Part shown: piece after piece, positions 26,329-35,457 of the stretch
How the letters are laid out: the number at the start of each line of letters is the position of its first letter
Numbering within the stretch: position 1 is the first letter of the stretch
Assembly: GCA_003696675.1 (NCBI GenBank)
Contig: RFGH01000195.1
Location: 52,806-116,805 of the forward strand
Length of the DNA stretch: 64,000 nucleotides
Direction: 5' to 3'
From: Planctomycetota bacterium
Lineage (GTDB): Bacteria; Planctomycetota; Phycisphaerae; Phycisphaerales; UBA1924
The notes under the pieces: model-generated
Database searches by the model: none
The model's input: the letters and a program-made list of their open reading frames with translations, nothing else
What the model was told of the DNA's origin: nothing
Program-made: the position numbers and the translations under genes

Positions 26329-27630
26329 ATGTTCAAGACTTCGTTCCGGGCTCTCGGTCTCACGCTTGTGGCTGGAACGCTCATCGGTGTGTCCGCCTCC
26401 GTTGCGAGCGGGGACGAGGTTGTGCTGCGTGATGGCACGGTCTACACCGGCACGATCGTCTCGCAGACCCGGCGCGAGGTCGTGATCGATACCGAGGTGC
26501 ACGGCATCCGCACACGCATCACGCTCGACCGACGCGAGGTTGCCTCGATCGTGCGCGGCGAGACAACAACCACGCCGACGACCATCGACAACCCCGGCAT
26601 GCCGACGCTCGCCCCGGGCGGCTCCCGGGCCGATGAGGAAAAGGCCCCCGTCTCTCTGAAGCGCGAGGGCTATGACCTGATCCTCGAGGTTCCGATGAAC
26701 GGCACCTTCGGGCAGGACATCTACCCGCTGGGCATCTACGAGTCGCTCAAGTGGGCCAAGGAAGCCGGCGTGACGGACATTGTCTTCCGCATGAACTCCG
26801 GCGGCGGTGAGGTCTGGGCGGCGATGGAGATCGTCGAGATCATGGATCAGTTCGCCGGCGACTTCCGCTATCACGCGCTCATCGAGCACGCGATCTCGGC
26901 GACCATCTGGCCGGCGTTCAACTGCGACACCATCACGATGACGCCGGGCGCGACCTTCGGCGGCGCGGTGGCGTATCGCATGAACGGCAGCGGCTCGGCC
27001 GAGGTTGATAAGAAGATGAACTCGATCTGGGCGGCCAAGCTCGCCGCGTCCGCGGAGGCGCACGGGCACAGCCCCTACCTCGTGCACGCGATGATCGTGT
27101 CCGACAACGCTGTGTACGCGGTGCGTCGAGGCGGGGAGTGGGTGCTGACCGACGAGGTTCCGCCCGAGTCCGACTACGACACCATCGACAGCCCCGACGA
27201 GGTGCTGACGCTGACCGCCGAGCAGGCCGCCAAGTACGGCATCGCCATGCAGCTCAACGATCGTCGCATCGAAACCTGGACCGAGGCCCAGGGAATCATC
27301 GACTGGGATAATGCGGGTGAGATCGGCAACCAGCTGACCGGCAAGGCCAACGCCGAGTGCAAGGACCTGCGCAACGACATCATGGGCGTGATCCAGTCGT
27401 TCTACCGCGAGGTGGAGGTCGGCGACAACCGCAACAGCCGCCGCCAGTTCGGCCAGTCCATCCAGAACATGCGTCGCCAGCTCGGGCGCTACAAGGCGCT
27501 GATGCGTAAGGCCGAAGAGAAGAAGATGGACGCCATCACCGACAGCTTCGAGCGGACGATCGATGTGTCGTTCTGGGAGAACGAGCTCGAGATCCGCATG
27601 CAGGAGCTGCGGAACCTCGGGCGTCCGTGA
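26329..27630 (+). CDS. Exported Clp-fold serine-protease-like protein
   Basis: About 433 aa from ATG 26329 (AGGAGG upstream). Signal peptide MFKTSFRALGLTLVAGTLIGVSASVAS. Residues ~28-75 form a small beta domain (EVVLRDGTVYTGTIVSQTRREVVI). Then comes a ClpP/SppA/NfeD-like crotonase-fold domain: LEVPMNGTFGQDIYPLGIYESL, DIVFRMNSGGGEVWAAMEIVE, HAISATIWPAFNCDTITMTPGATFGGAV. The Ser in HAISATIW sits where the nucleophile of this fold would be, and Lys in ...DKKMNS could act as base, but this is inference. The C-terminal ~120 residues are helical. It is divergent from mnmG. Confidence 0.8.
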   Translation: MFKTSFRALGLTLVAGTLIGVSASVASGDEVVLRDGTVYTGTIVSQTRREVVIDTEVHGIRTRITLDRREVASIVRGETTTTPTTIDNPGMPTLAPGGSRADEEKAPVSLKREGYDLILEVPMNGTFGQDIYPLGIYESLKWAKEAGVTDIVFRMNSGGGEVWAAMEIVEIMDQFAGDFRYHALIEHAISATIWPAFNCDTITMTPGATFGGAVAYRMNGSGSAEVDKKMNSIWAAKLAASAEAHGHSPYLVHAMIVSDNAVYAVRRGGEWVLTDEVPPESDYDTIDSPDEVLTLTAEQAAKYGIAMQLNDRRIETWTEAQGIIDWDNAGEIGNQLTGKANAECKDLRNDIMGVIQSFYREVEVGDNRNSRRQFGQSIQNMRRQLGRYKALMRKAEEKKMDAITDSFERTIDVSFWENELEIRMQELRNLGRP

Positions 27631-27656
27631 TCGCCTCAGAACAGCCCCGAAATCAG

Positions 27657-27692
27657 AAACGCCCCCGGAGCGATCCGGGGGCGTTTTCTTTC
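27657..27692. terminator. Intrinsic terminator between convergent genes
   Basis: Perfect 13-bp stem AAACGCCCCCGGA / TCCGGGGGCGTTT with a GCGA tetraloop and a T-rich tail on the + strand. Confidence 0.93.
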
Positions 27693-27755
27693 TTTGGACA
27701 TGTTCGATGGTGGGCGTTCCGCGGTGCGGTGGCCCGGATGTGCGGGTGCACCCGA

Positions 27756-28784
27756 TCAGGGGGCGACGGGCTGGCCGGTGTTGATTTCCTTGCCGCCGAT
27801 GTCGATGCCCTTCAGCCCGCCTCGGGTCCAGCGGACACGCCCGATCAGGCGTTCCATGCGGTCGCCGATGATGGGCGGCTCGAAGGCCTGCGGGCGGTAG
27901 AGCATGGTGGTCGGCTCGGCGGATTCCGGGCGGTTGGGCTTGAAGCCGGGATTGATGTCGGTGTTCTTGACGAAGCGGGACGAGCCGTCGAAGAGCAGCA
28001 GTTCGACATTGGCTTTGTCGTAGGCATAGAAGATGCCCTGGCGCTCGGAGTGGAAGTCGTAGAACTCGAACATGAAGGCCTTCTGGCTGGGGAAGGTGAC
28101 CTCGTACTGTTTGCGCTTGCCCAGCCGGTCGAGCGGGGCGCCGTTGAACCAGTTGTGGTCGCCGGGGCTTTGCTCGACGGTGCGTGCGCGGTTGGAGCCG
28201 ATGTCGGGCGACCACGACGCGGGCACGACCTGGTAGGTCGAGCTGAACCACCACCAGTCGTAGAACTGGTCCCACTGGCCGCCGGTGGGGACATTGGTGC
28301 GGTCGGTCGGATCGGCCTGCCACTGCTGGCGCTGGCGGTCGGAGGGGCAGGCGACGATCGGCTCGGGGAGGTTGAGCGTGAGGTAATCGATCAGCACGAG
28401 GTGGGTAAACTCGCGGTGCGGCAGCCTGTTGGGCGGCACGGGCATGTCGGTCAGATAGGTTCGGCGGCGGATGATGTCGGTGGCCTGCATGCGGGGGGCC
28501 GCGTCGACATCGGGCGCGAAGGCGAGGTCGTCGAAGATGCTGCCGGTCGGGCCGGGCTGCCACGAGTAGGCGGGGATGAAGTCGCGGCTGTCGTTGGCGT
28601 AGGTGCCCTGCGCGACGCCCATCTGCTTCTGGTTGGCCATACAGATGACCTTGCGGGCGCTCTCCCGGGCCGCCTGGATGGCGGGCAGCAGGATGCCGAT
28701 CAGCAATGCGATGATGGCGATGACCACCAGCAGCTCGATCAGGGTAAAGGCGCGGCGGGGGTGCGGAGGGCGGAGCGTCGGCAT
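27756..28784 (-). CDS. Pseudopilin-like protein (prepilin N-terminal motif, DUF1559 type), copy 1
   Basis: A 342-aa protein with a type IV prepilin-like N-terminus: short basic leader PHPRRA, then [23 protein letters not shown]. The glycine before the cleavage site is replaced by Ala, as often seen in planctomycete members. The globular domain starts [18 protein letters not shown] and carries a late [11 protein letters not shown] strand that resembles the H-X9-DG region of DUF1559 proteins. AAGAGGT precedes the start. A paralogue lies just upstream. The family is highly expanded in planctomycetes; its role is unknown. Confidence 0.85.
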   Translation of the reverse strand: MPTLRPPHPRRAFTLIELLVVIAIIALLIGILLPAIQAARESARKVICMANQKQMGVAQGTYANDSRDFIPAYSWQPGPTGSIFDDLAFAPDVDAAPRMQATDIIRRRTYLTDMPVPPNRLPHREFTHLVLIDYLTLNLPEPIVACPSDRQRQQWQADPTDRTNVPTGGQWDQFYDWWWFSSTYQVVPASWSPDIGSNRARTVEQSPGDHNWFNGAPLDRLGKRKQYEVTFPSQKAFMFEFYDFHSERQGIFYAYDKANVELLLFDGSSRFVKNTDINPGFKPNRPESAEPTTMLYRPQAFEPPIIGDRMERLIGRVRWTRGGLKGIDIGGKEINTGQPVAP

Positions 28785-28848
28785 GGGTGAGACCTCTTGG
28801 CGGGGGCGGGGCTCGGCCCGCTTGACGCCATTCTAACAGAAACGCCGC

Positions 28849-28882
28849 AAAAAGAAGCGGGGACCGAGAGAATCGGTCCCCG
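28849..28882 (-). terminator. Intrinsic terminator between the two pseudopilin-like genes
   Basis: Minus strand: 10-bp stem CGGGGACCGA / TCGGTCCCCG with a five-base loop, then CTTCTTTTTG. Confidence 0.88.
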
Positions 28883-28912
28883 TTCAGAGATCAGGTGAGG
28901 GCGACTGTTGGC

Positions 28913-30064
28913 TTACGGGCCGCAGTCAACCGCAGAGGTGTCGGGCTCGAGCCCCGGATACTGACGGCGGCCGACATCCTCGCCGCCGTAGTCGATGCCC
29001 TGGAGCCCGAAGCGGGTCCAGCGGAAGCGGGTGCACAGCGGGCTGCCATTGCCCAAGCCCTCTTCCGGTTCGGGGAAAGTGTCGAGCGGGATGTACACTT
29101 GGCGCCATTCCTGGTCCGGGAAACGGGGGTTCCAACCGGGGTTGGCGTCGGCGGTCACAAGTCGGCGGACGGAGCCGTCGAAGAAGCTGAGGTTGCACTG
29201 GGCGTCGGGGTAGGCGAAGTACTTGCCGTTGCGATCGCTCAGGCGGTCGAACTCCTCGAACTGGAGCACCTTGCCGCCCGGGAAGGCGACCTGAGCGTAC
29301 TTGCGCTGGCCGAGGCGGACAATGCCTTGACCGCCGGAACGGTTCGGGTCGTACGCTTGGAAGAGATGCGGGGTGTCGGCCACCGGGATGTAGGTGGCGG
29401 TGCCGATGCCGTCGGTGTTCCACGCGACGGGGACGGTCTGGTAGCTCGACGCGAAGGCCCACTTGTTCCGAACCTGCTCGTTGGGCCAGTTGCCATCGCT
29501 ATCGTAACCTGCGCCCGGACTGCCGTTGGCGTACGGCACGGTGCTGCCGGGCCCGTAGTTGAGTGGGTCGGCGGCCCAGTCGAGTTGGTTCTTATCGAAC
29601 GGCGACGAGGCAATCTGCTCGGGCTGGGTGTCCGAGAGGTAGTCGAGCAGGGTCACATGGCTCCAACGACGCTGCCACAGACGGCCTGTCCAAGTCGGAT
29701 CAAAGTCATCGCACCGCCCGGTGACGCGGCGCAGGATCTCGACGATCTGAGCGGACGAGGCATCGAGGTCGGTCGCAACGAGCACGGTCTCGTCGCAGCC
29801 CACATTGTAGGGGGTCTTGACGAAGCCCTTGCCGTTGGGGTTGGGCTTGTAGCCGGTCCAGCTGAAGCTGAATATGCGGTCACCGTTGTCGGCGGCGTAG
29901 GAGTTGGCGCCGACATTGAGCTGGCGCATGCGGTTCTGGGACAGCACATTCCTGGCGGAATCGCGTGCCTTGCCGATAGCCGGCAGCAGGATGCCGATGA
30001 GCAGCGCGATGATCGCAATGACCACGAGCAGCTCAATCAGCGTGAAAGCCTTCTTGTTCTTCAC
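28913..30064 (-). CDS. Pseudopilin-like protein (prepilin N-terminal motif, DUF1559 type), copy 2
   Basis: 383 aa from GTG 30064, which has GGAGGT at correct spacing; the track's start at 30307 runs through non-coding leader. The N-terminus [29 protein letters not shown] is nearly the same as in the next gene, and again has Ala before the processing site. ARDSARNVLSQNRMRQLNVGANSYAADN is a diverged version of the copy-1 region, and LSFFDGSVRRLVTADANPGWNP parallels the copy-1 C-terminal part. It appears to have its own promoter at 30250-30278 and a terminator at 28849. Confidence 0.86.
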   Translation of the reverse strand: MKNKKAFTLIELLVVIAIIALLIGILLPAIGKARDSARNVLSQNRMRQLNVGANSYAADNGDRIFSFSWTGYKPNPNGKGFVKTPYNVGCDETVLVATDLDASSAQIVEILRRVTGRCDDFDPTWTGRLWQRRWSHVTLLDYLSDTQPEQIASSPFDKNQLDWAADPLNYGPGSTVPYANGSPGAGYDSDGNWPNEQVRNKWAFASSYQTVPVAWNTDGIGTATYIPVADTPHLFQAYDPNRSGGQGIVRLGQRKYAQVAFPGGKVLQFEEFDRLSDRNGKYFAYPDAQCNLSFFDGSVRRLVTADANPGWNPRFPDQEWRQVYIPLDTFPEPEEGLGNGSPLCTRFRWTRFGLQGIDYGGEDVGRRQYPGLEPDTSAVDCGP

Positions 30065-30249
30065 GGTGACCTCCGTTGGACCCTTTGTGCTCCCGAACGC
30101 CCACGGTAGGGGGTGATGCCGGGATCGCCGGAGCGCTGGATCGGCCCTCCGAGACCGATCCGCTTGTTTCGATTCGTCCCCAGACGGGGGTCGGTTCCAG
30201 CCGGGGGCGTTTCGCCCGCGACATTCTCGGCCGCCGTTCACGGGACCGT

Positions 30250-30278
30250 ATTTATACGGCCTTGACACGCCGGATGCA
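30250..30278 (-). promoter_or_regulatory. Putative promoter of pseudopilin-like copy 2
   Basis: Minus strand: TTGCAT, 17-bp spacer, TATAAA. The -10 element is embedded in the inverted repeat CCGTAT-AA-ATACGG (30245-30258), a possible operator. The predicted leader to GTG 30064 would be about 180 nt. Confidence 0.5.
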
Positions 30279-30312
30279 ACCTCCGACCCAAAACCAGTTG
30301 CGTACAAAGTCC

Positions 30313-31782
30313 TTACATTGCATTGGGGTGGACAAAACCGCGGATCAGGGTGAGACCGAGAATCCGCAGGTCGAGCCAGATGGACCAGTTGCGGATGTAG
30401 AACAGGTCGTACTGCAGACGCTTGCGGAGGCTGGTATCCCCTCGGAAGCCATGGACTTGCGCCCAGCCGGTCATCCCGGCTTTGACATGCTGGCGGAGCA
30501 TGTAGCCTCGCCAGTCGTCGCGGAAGCGGTCGATCAGTTCGGGACGCTCCGGGCGGGGCCCGACGAGGGCCATGTCGCCGCGGAGGACATTGAAGAGCTG
30601 GGGAAGTTCATCGAGGCTGGTTTTGCGGAGCCATCGCCCGACGCGGGTGACGCGGTCATCGTCGCGGGCGGTCCAGGCGGGGAGCCCGGTCTCGTCGGCG
30701 AGGTGACGCATGGTGCGGAACTTGTAGATCTGGAAGGACTCGCCGCCGAGGCTGATGCGGGTCTGGCGGAAGATGATTGGGCCGGGGGAATCGAGACGGA
30801 CGGCGATGGCGGCCGCGAGCATGACGGGCGCGAAGATACACAGGGCGATGCAGGCGCCGACGATATCAATGGCGCGTTTGAGGACCCCGCCGGGGCCGGA
30901 GAGGGGGGACTCGCGGTAGCTGAGGATGGGCATGCCCTCGAGTTCGGACACGGCCATGCTCACGGGGAGGTATCGCGGCTGGACATCGGGTATGACGCGG
31001 ACATCGACGGCGTGTCGTTCGAGCCTGCGGAGGAGGCCGGCCAGTTCGCCGCCCATGGACCCGGGCAGAGCGACATATACCGCGTCGACGGGGCGTGCGT
31101 CGATGATGGCGTCGAGGTCGGCCAGCCCCCCCACTACCGGCACGCCTTGGCACTCGGTGCGCTGGGTCTGGGCGTGGTGGCTGATGAAGTAGGCAACGCC
31201 CAGACCGGTCCAGGCGTTGCGGGTGAGGGTGCGGTGGGCGATCTGCCCAAGCCGCCCGGTGCCGACGATGGCGACATGGCGGAGGTTGCGCCCGCGCCGT
31301 CGCATGGCGCGGAGAACCAGACGCAGCCCGAGTCGCTGCACGCCGACCAGGCCTGGGATCAGCACCGCGAGCGCCCCGAGCTGGAGCCGCGCGGGATCGG
31401 TGATCGCCACGCCCAGCACGATCGGCGTCGGCGAGCCGGGCGGGAGCGGGGCCTGGAGCAACCCGCTGCCGATCGCCCAGAGGGTCACCACGATCGTGCC
31501 GACCGAGACCAGACCCGCGCGGCAAACGAGCCAGAACTCCCCGAAGAGGGACCCCTCGCGCCGGGGTTTGTAGAGTCCGAGGGCGGCGAGGGTGGCGACG
31601 GTCACCGGCACGGACACGGCGATGAGTGCGGCGCGGACCCATCCGATGGCACCGGCGGGCCACGGTTCGGCCGGAAAGACGGCGTGGCGGACAAGGACGG
31701 CGGCGAACGACGCGGCGGCGACGGCAACGGCGTCGGCCACGCCGAAGAGGGTCACGAAGAGCCGGTGGCGTTGTTTGAGCAT
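30313..31782 (-). CDS. Polyprenyl glycosylphosphotransferase (exopolysaccharide initiating sugar transferase)
   Basis: A 489-aa membrane enzyme of the WcaJ/CpsE type that moves a sugar-1-phosphate onto undecaprenyl phosphate to start exopolysaccharide repeat units. Residues 1-110 contain four membrane segments, then a CoA-binding-like domain with [15 protein letters not shown]. The catalytic C-terminal domain starts with [16 protein letters not shown] and has [51 protein letters not shown], and [16 protein letters not shown]. It starts with GGAGG upstream, 36 nt after the J-domain gene. In this group of bacteria such genes often accompany PEP-CTERM surface proteins, three of which occur in the window. 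Confidence 0.92.
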   Translation of the reverse strand: MLKQRHRLFVTLFGVADAVAVAAASFAAVLVRHAVFPAEPWPAGAIGWVRAALIAVSVPVTVATLAALGLYKPRREGSLFGEFWLVCRAGLVSVGTIVVTLWAIGSGLLQAPLPPGSPTPIVLGVAITDPARLQLGALAVLIPGLVGVQRLGLRLVLRAMRRRGRNLRHVAIVGTGRLGQIAHRTLTRNAWTGLGVAYFISHHAQTQRTECQGVPVVGGLADLDAIIDARPVDAVYVALPGSMGGELAGLLRRLERHAVDVRVIPDVQPRYLPVSMAVSELEGMPILSYRESPLSGPGGVLKRAIDIVGACIALCIFAPVMLAAAIAVRLDSPGPIIFRQTRISLGGESFQIYKFRTMRHLADETGLPAWTARDDDRVTRVGRWLRKTSLDELPQLFNVLRGDMALVGPRPERPELIDRFRDDWRGYMLRQHVKAGMTGWAQVHGFRGDTSLRKRLQYDLFYIRNWSIWLDLRILGLTLIRGFVHPNAM

Positions 31783-31818
31783 GAACCCCTCCAGGACCGG
31801 CCGATGCGAGCGAGTGTT

Positions 31819-32403
31819 TCACACGCCGGAGCGGGGGTCAACCGGGGTGGCGGGATGTTCCCCATCGAGCAGGTCGTCGCCGGAGGCCCGCACGACGCGG
31901 ATCACCACGATGAGGTCTCCGCTGGTGCGCGCGGCGAGGCGCACGCCCCGACCCGGCACGCGGATTTCCTCGGCGTCGCGGACGCCCGGGGGGACGCGGA
32001 TGGTGATCGTGCCGCCGGCGGGCACCGGCACGGGGGCGGACACTCCGCGCGCGGCCTCGTGCGCGGAGATCGGGTACTCAAGCTCGAGGTCATCGGTGCC
32101 CGGGCGACGCCGGAATCGGGTCTGGGGGCGTCTCGGTGCGGCGGATCGTCGCGAGAAGAACGCGTCGTAGACGCCGGAAGGCTCGTGCTCATCGGGATCG
32201 TGCGAGACCGGCTCGGGATCGGGACAGGCGGGCTGTTCGGTGAGGATCTCGTAGGCGCGGGCGATCTCGGCGAAGATGGCCGCGGACTCGGGCGTGCCGG
32301 AGACATCGGGGTGGTGGCGGCGGGCGAGGGCGCGATAGGCGCGGCGGATCTGCTCGGGGCTGGCACCCCGTGGAACACCGAGGACTTCGTGCGGCGGACG
32401 CAT
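31819..32403 (-). CDS. DnaJ-domain protein
   Basis: About 194 aa from ATG 32403; the ORF-track start at 32472 would begin inside the upstream terminator. The J domain is residues 1-55 (PHEVLGVPRGASPEQIRRAYR, with HPD in RRHHPDVSG), which stimulates Hsp70 ATPase. A middle linker is followed by one beta-rich domain like the C-terminal peptide-binding domain of DnaJ/CbpA (ISAHEAARGVSAPVPVPAGG, IRVPPGVRDAEEIRVPGRG). There is no zinc-finger region. It is a CbpA-like co-chaperone, short. It precedes the sugar transferase gene in a likely operon. Confidence 0.83.
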   Translation of the reverse strand: MRPPHEVLGVPRGASPEQIRRAYRALARRHHPDVSGTPESAAIFAEIARAYEILTEQPACPDPEPVSHDPDEHEPSGVYDAFFSRRSAAPRRPQTRFRRRPGTDDLELEYPISAHEAARGVSAPVPVPAGGTITIRVPPGVRDAEEIRVPGRGVRLAARTSGDLIVVIRVVRASGDDLLDGEHPATPVDPRSGV

Positions 32404-32425
32404 CGGGGGGAACGGTATGGTGCCA

Positions 32426-32460
32426 ACAAGAACGCGGCGTTCCCGATGGGAACGCCGCGT
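32426..32460 (-). terminator. Intrinsic terminator after the CpeT-FKBP gene
   Basis: Minus strand: perfect 13-bp stem ACGCGGCGTTCCC / GGGAACGCCGCGT with an ATC loop and TTCTTGTT tail. Confidence 0.88.
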
Positions 32461-32487
32461 GGTGGAACTCAATCTGAACGGGGATGA

Positions 32488-33597
32488 TCAGTCCTGGGGA
32501 GCGGTCTCCGACGCGTCGTTGGCGGTCGGGGCGGGCTCGGTCTTCTCGACGAGAACGAGATGGATGTTGAAAAGGAGCGGCGCGTCGGCGGGGATGCCGG
32601 CGCGGGGGTTGCCGTTGGCGCCGTAGCCGAGATAGCCCGGGATGATGAGCTTGCGGCGGCCGCCCTGGGCGAAGTTGTCCATGCCGATGCCCCAGCCGGT
32701 GATGGCGCGGGTTCCGGGGGGATAGGCGAAGATGAAGGGCTGGCCGCGGGTGTAGGAGGAGTCGAACCGCGTGCCGTCCATAAGGAAGCCCTCGTAGTGG
32801 ACATGCATGCGGTCGCCATTGGCGACGAGCGGGCCTGAGGCCCCGCCGTAATCGAGGATGACCATGCCGTCTTCACGGCGCTGGACGGAGACCGGGCTTT
32901 GGGCACGCTCGAAGACAAATGCCTTGTCGCCCGAACCGCCCCAGACCACATTCCCTTGGGCGTCGAAGCCTCGGTCCGCGACGGTGAGGGTATCACCGGA
33001 GAGGTTGACGGAGGAGGTCATCTCGACTGCGCCGCCGGCCCCGGTGGGGAAGGGATAGGGCGAGGAGCCGGTGAAGCCCTCGGAGGTCGGGCGGATATCG
33101 ATGTCCATGGTGGCGATGAGGTCATCGCGGGAGAGCCGGGGGAACCACTCCGGGGCGGCGTACATGCCGTCGAAGGCGCCGTCGGAGGCTTTGCCGACGG
33201 CGAGCTCGTAGGTGCGGAGACGGTGGCCGTCCTTATAGGGGTAGATCTGAAAGATGGCCCGGCGGTAGGGCGTCCAGGGGGAGTCGCTGCGGGCGGTCTC
33301 GACATAGAGCGTGTCGGAGATGCCCTCGACCGGGGCGGGGGCAATGGACATGATGATGTAGGCGTCGTTGGTGGAGCCGTCGGCGCCCTTCATGGTCTCG
33401 ATGGGGTCCACGGTGCGCCACGAGCCGGTCAGTCCGGTCGCCACGCGGGCGATCTCGGGGCTGGACCAGGAGGGGGTGTAGAGTTCTCGGGCCTTGGTGG
33501 GGGTAGATCCGGCCTCCGAGGCGTTCTGAGCGACGGCGGCGGAGCCGGAAAACGCCAGAAGGGCGATTCCGATGGTGGCGAGTTTCGATATCATCAT
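32488..33597 (-). CDS. Exported CpeT-like domain fused to FKBP-type peptidyl-prolyl isomerase
   Basis: A 369-aa protein. Signal peptide MMISKLATIGIALLAFSGSAAVA. Residues ~45-220 resemble the CpcT/CpeT (DUF1001) fold: LTGSWRTVD, YIIMSIAPAPVEGISDTLYVETA, and WTPYRRAIFQIYPYKDGHRLRTYEL. Residues ~255-355 are a good FKBP domain: VHYEGFLMDGTRFDSSYTRG, ITGWGIGMDNFAQGGRRKL, YGANGNPRAGIPADAPLLFNI. CpeT proteins are best known as phycobilin lyases of cyanobacteria, so in a non-photosynthetic planctomycete the domain probably binds something else. A periplasmic folding role is likely for the FKBP part. A terminator separates it from the J-domain gene. Confidence 0.85.
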   Translation of the reverse strand: MMISKLATIGIALLAFSGSAAVAQNASEAGSTPTKARELYTPSWSSPEIARVATGLTGSWRTVDPIETMKGADGSTNDAYIIMSIAPAPVEGISDTLYVETARSDSPWTPYRRAIFQIYPYKDGHRLRTYELAVGKASDGAFDGMYAAPEWFPRLSRDDLIATMDIDIRPTSEGFTGSSPYPFPTGAGGAVEMTSSVNLSGDTLTVADRGFDAQGNVVWGGSGDKAFVFERAQSPVSVQRREDGMVILDYGGASGPLVANGDRMHVHYEGFLMDGTRFDSSYTRGQPFIFAYPPGTRAITGWGIGMDNFAQGGRRKLIIPGYLGYGANGNPRAGIPADAPLLFNIHLVLVEKTEPAPTANDASETAPQD

Positions 33598-33691
33598 CGC
33601 GTGATTCTCCGATGAGGGTTCTGTCCAGTTCCCGAAACCGGGGCGACTCTAGGCCGTACGGGTCTGCTGGGGACGGTTCGTGAGGGCATCG

Positions 33692-34219
33692 ATGGGTACG
33701 AACGGCTCGAGCAAACTGTTTGAAACGCCCGCGGGGATCCGCATCATCGACCGGATCGACCTCTCGTGTGAGTCCACGGTGGCGTTCGAGTGGCCGGAGG
33801 ACGGGCTGGCGGCGGGGGAAGACCTGTTCATCGGGTTTGATCCGGAGGCCCGGATCGCTCGCGTGCGGGACGGGACGATGGTGCCGGTCGATGCCGCTCC
33901 GGTGATCCGGCGTCGCCCCGGGGGGCGGCCGGCGCTGATGACCCGGGGAGCGCGGTTCGTGTACGCGATGGTCGGACTTTGCCTGAGCGTCGGCGTGCTC
34001 GCGCTGGCGGCCGTGACCGCGCAGGAGGCGCTGCTCTGGATCTCGACGATCGGCACGATCGTGTGCGGGGTCTGGTTCATGGCCAGTTTGCTGATGTGGC
34101 TGGACCGCTCGCCGTACTTCTACCGGCTGATGACCTCACTCGGCGAGAATGCAGACAACATCTCGCAGTTGACGGTGCTTCGCTGGCTTCGGCAGAGCGT
34201 ACGGTCGCTGTACTCCTGA
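33692..34219 (+). CDS. Small protein with two membrane segments, unknown function
   Basis: About 175 aa from ATG 33692 (GAGGG upstream); GTG 33680 is an alternative. The N-terminal ~90 residues are soluble and beta-like (IIDRIDLSCESTVAFEWPED, LFIGFDPEARIARV). Two hydrophobic stretches follow (FVYAMVGLCLSVGVLALAAV and LLWISTIGTIVCGVWFMASLLMWL), then a short basic tail. No family was recognised. It is convergent with mdh and ends at a shared terminator. Confidence 0.7.
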   Translation: MGTNGSSKLFETPAGIRIIDRIDLSCESTVAFEWPEDGLAAGEDLFIGFDPEARIARVRDGTMVPVDAAPVIRRRPGGRPALMTRGARFVYAMVGLCLSVGVLALAAVTAQEALLWISTIGTIVCGVWFMASLLMWLDRSPYFYRLMTSLGENADNISQLTVLRWLRQSVRSLYS

Positions 34220-34244
34220 ACACCCTGTGTGATCGTCGCGCATG

Positions 34245-34273
34245 AAAAACGCCCGCCGCCGGCGGGCGTTTGT
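34245..34273. terminator. Intrinsic terminator between convergent genes
   Basis: Perfect 11-bp stem AAACGCCCGCC / GGCGGGCGTTT with GCC loop; A-run before and T residues after make it usable in both directions. Confidence 0.88.
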
Positions 34274-34295
34274 GTTGATGGGCATGGGGAGATGC

Positions 34296-35249
34296 TCAGC
34301 TCAGTTCGGGGAACATCTTCTTGACGATGTTGACCAGATCGGAGACATGCGAGGCGGACTCCTCGAACAGCTTCTGCTCTTCGGCGGTGAGCTTGAACTC
34401 CACGACCTTTTCGACGCCGTCCTTGCCGAGCATCGCCGGCACACCGACGAACAGGCCCTTGACACCGAACTGGCCGTCGCAGTAGACCGCGGAGGGGATG
34501 ATGCGCTTTTTGTCCTTGACGATGGCCTCGACCATCTGGATCGTGCCCAGGGCCGGGGCGTAGTAGGCGCTCGTGCCCATGAGCTTGACGATCTCGCCGC
34601 CGCCGACCTTGGCACGCTCGACGCACGCGTTGATCTTTTCGGCGGGGAGCAGGTCGGTGACGGGGATGCCATGGACGGAGGTCAGACGGGGCAGCGGGAC
34701 CATGTCGTCGCCGTGCCCGCCGAGGAGGAGGGCCTGGACATCCTCGACGGAGACGCCGAGTTCCCATGCGATGAAGGCGCGGTAGCGGGCACAGTCCAGG
34801 GCGCCTGCCTGGCCCATGATGCGCTGGGTCGGGAAGCCGGTGGCCTTCCACGCGGTGTAGACCATCGCGTCGAGGGGGTTGGAGACGACGATGACGATCG
34901 AATCCGGGGCGTGCTGCTTGATCTGCTCGGAGACGGACTTGACGATCTTGACATTCGTCTCGATCAGGTCGTCGCGGCTCATGCCGGGCTTGCGGGGCAG
35001 GCCGGCGGTGATGACAACGACATCGGAGCCGGCGATGTCCTTGTAGTCGGCGGTGCCGACGAGCTTCCCATCGAAGCCGTCGATGGGGGCACAGCAGCCC
35101 AGATCGATCATCTTGCCCTTGGCGACGCCCTCTTTTTCGGGGATATCGAGCAGGACGATATCGCCGAGTTCCTTGGCGGCGGCCCAATGGGCGCAGGTCG
35201 CGCCGACATTGCCGGCTCCGATGATCGAGATCTTGGCACGCTGGGGCAT
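34296..35249 (-). CDS. mdh: Malate dehydrogenase (LDH-like family)
   Basis: Converts malate and NAD+ to oxaloacetate in the TCA cycle. The 317-aa protein has the Rossmann motif IGAGNVGATCAHWAA, and the mobile loop AGLPRKPGMSRDDLIETN with arginines placed as in malate rather than lactate dehydrogenases. VVSNPLDAMVY and the catalytic LLGGHGDDMVPLPR follow. It is of the LDH-like (Chlorobium/Bacillus) type, not the E. coli type. It is convergent with the small membrane protein gene and divergent from the third PEP-CTERM gene. Confidence 0.94.
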   Translation of the reverse strand: MPQRAKISIIGAGNVGATCAHWAAAKELGDIVLLDIPEKEGVAKGKMIDLGCCAPIDGFDGKLVGTADYKDIAGSDVVVITAGLPRKPGMSRDDLIETNVKIVKSVSEQIKQHAPDSIVIVVSNPLDAMVYTAWKATGFPTQRIMGQAGALDCARYRAFIAWELGVSVEDVQALLLGGHGDDMVPLPRLTSVHGIPVTDLLPAEKINACVERAKVGGGEIVKLMGTSAYYAPALGTIQMVEAIVKDKKRIIPSAVYCDGQFGVKGLFVGVPAMLGKDGVEKVVEFKLTAEEQKLFEESASHVSDLVNIVKKMFPELS

Positions 35250-35457
35250 GGGTGGCTCCTCTGTTCGTTCTTTGATAGGATATTGTGCGTCTGGAAGTCT
35301 AGGCTTTCGTTTCGGGCCCGCAACCTTGCTCGCACAGGGTGAAGTGCCCCAGTATGATCATTTCTGGAACCCAAGAGTGCTTTCCCCGAATAGGAGACCT
35401 GCACCACGGGTTGTTCCGAAGAGAACTGCGACACGACCCGGAGAAAAGGAGATAGGG

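Noticed and set aside
26215-28563. 782-aa ORF on the minus strand
   Set aside because: Its composition is Arg/Pro/His/Asp-rich shadow sequence. It lies antisense to the Clp-fold protease gene and out of frame with the pseudopilin-like gene, both of which have clear motifs and start signals.
30076-32487. 803-aa ORF on the plus strand
   Set aside because: Antisense to the sugar transferase and J-domain genes, both well supported. Composition is typical of a shadow frame.
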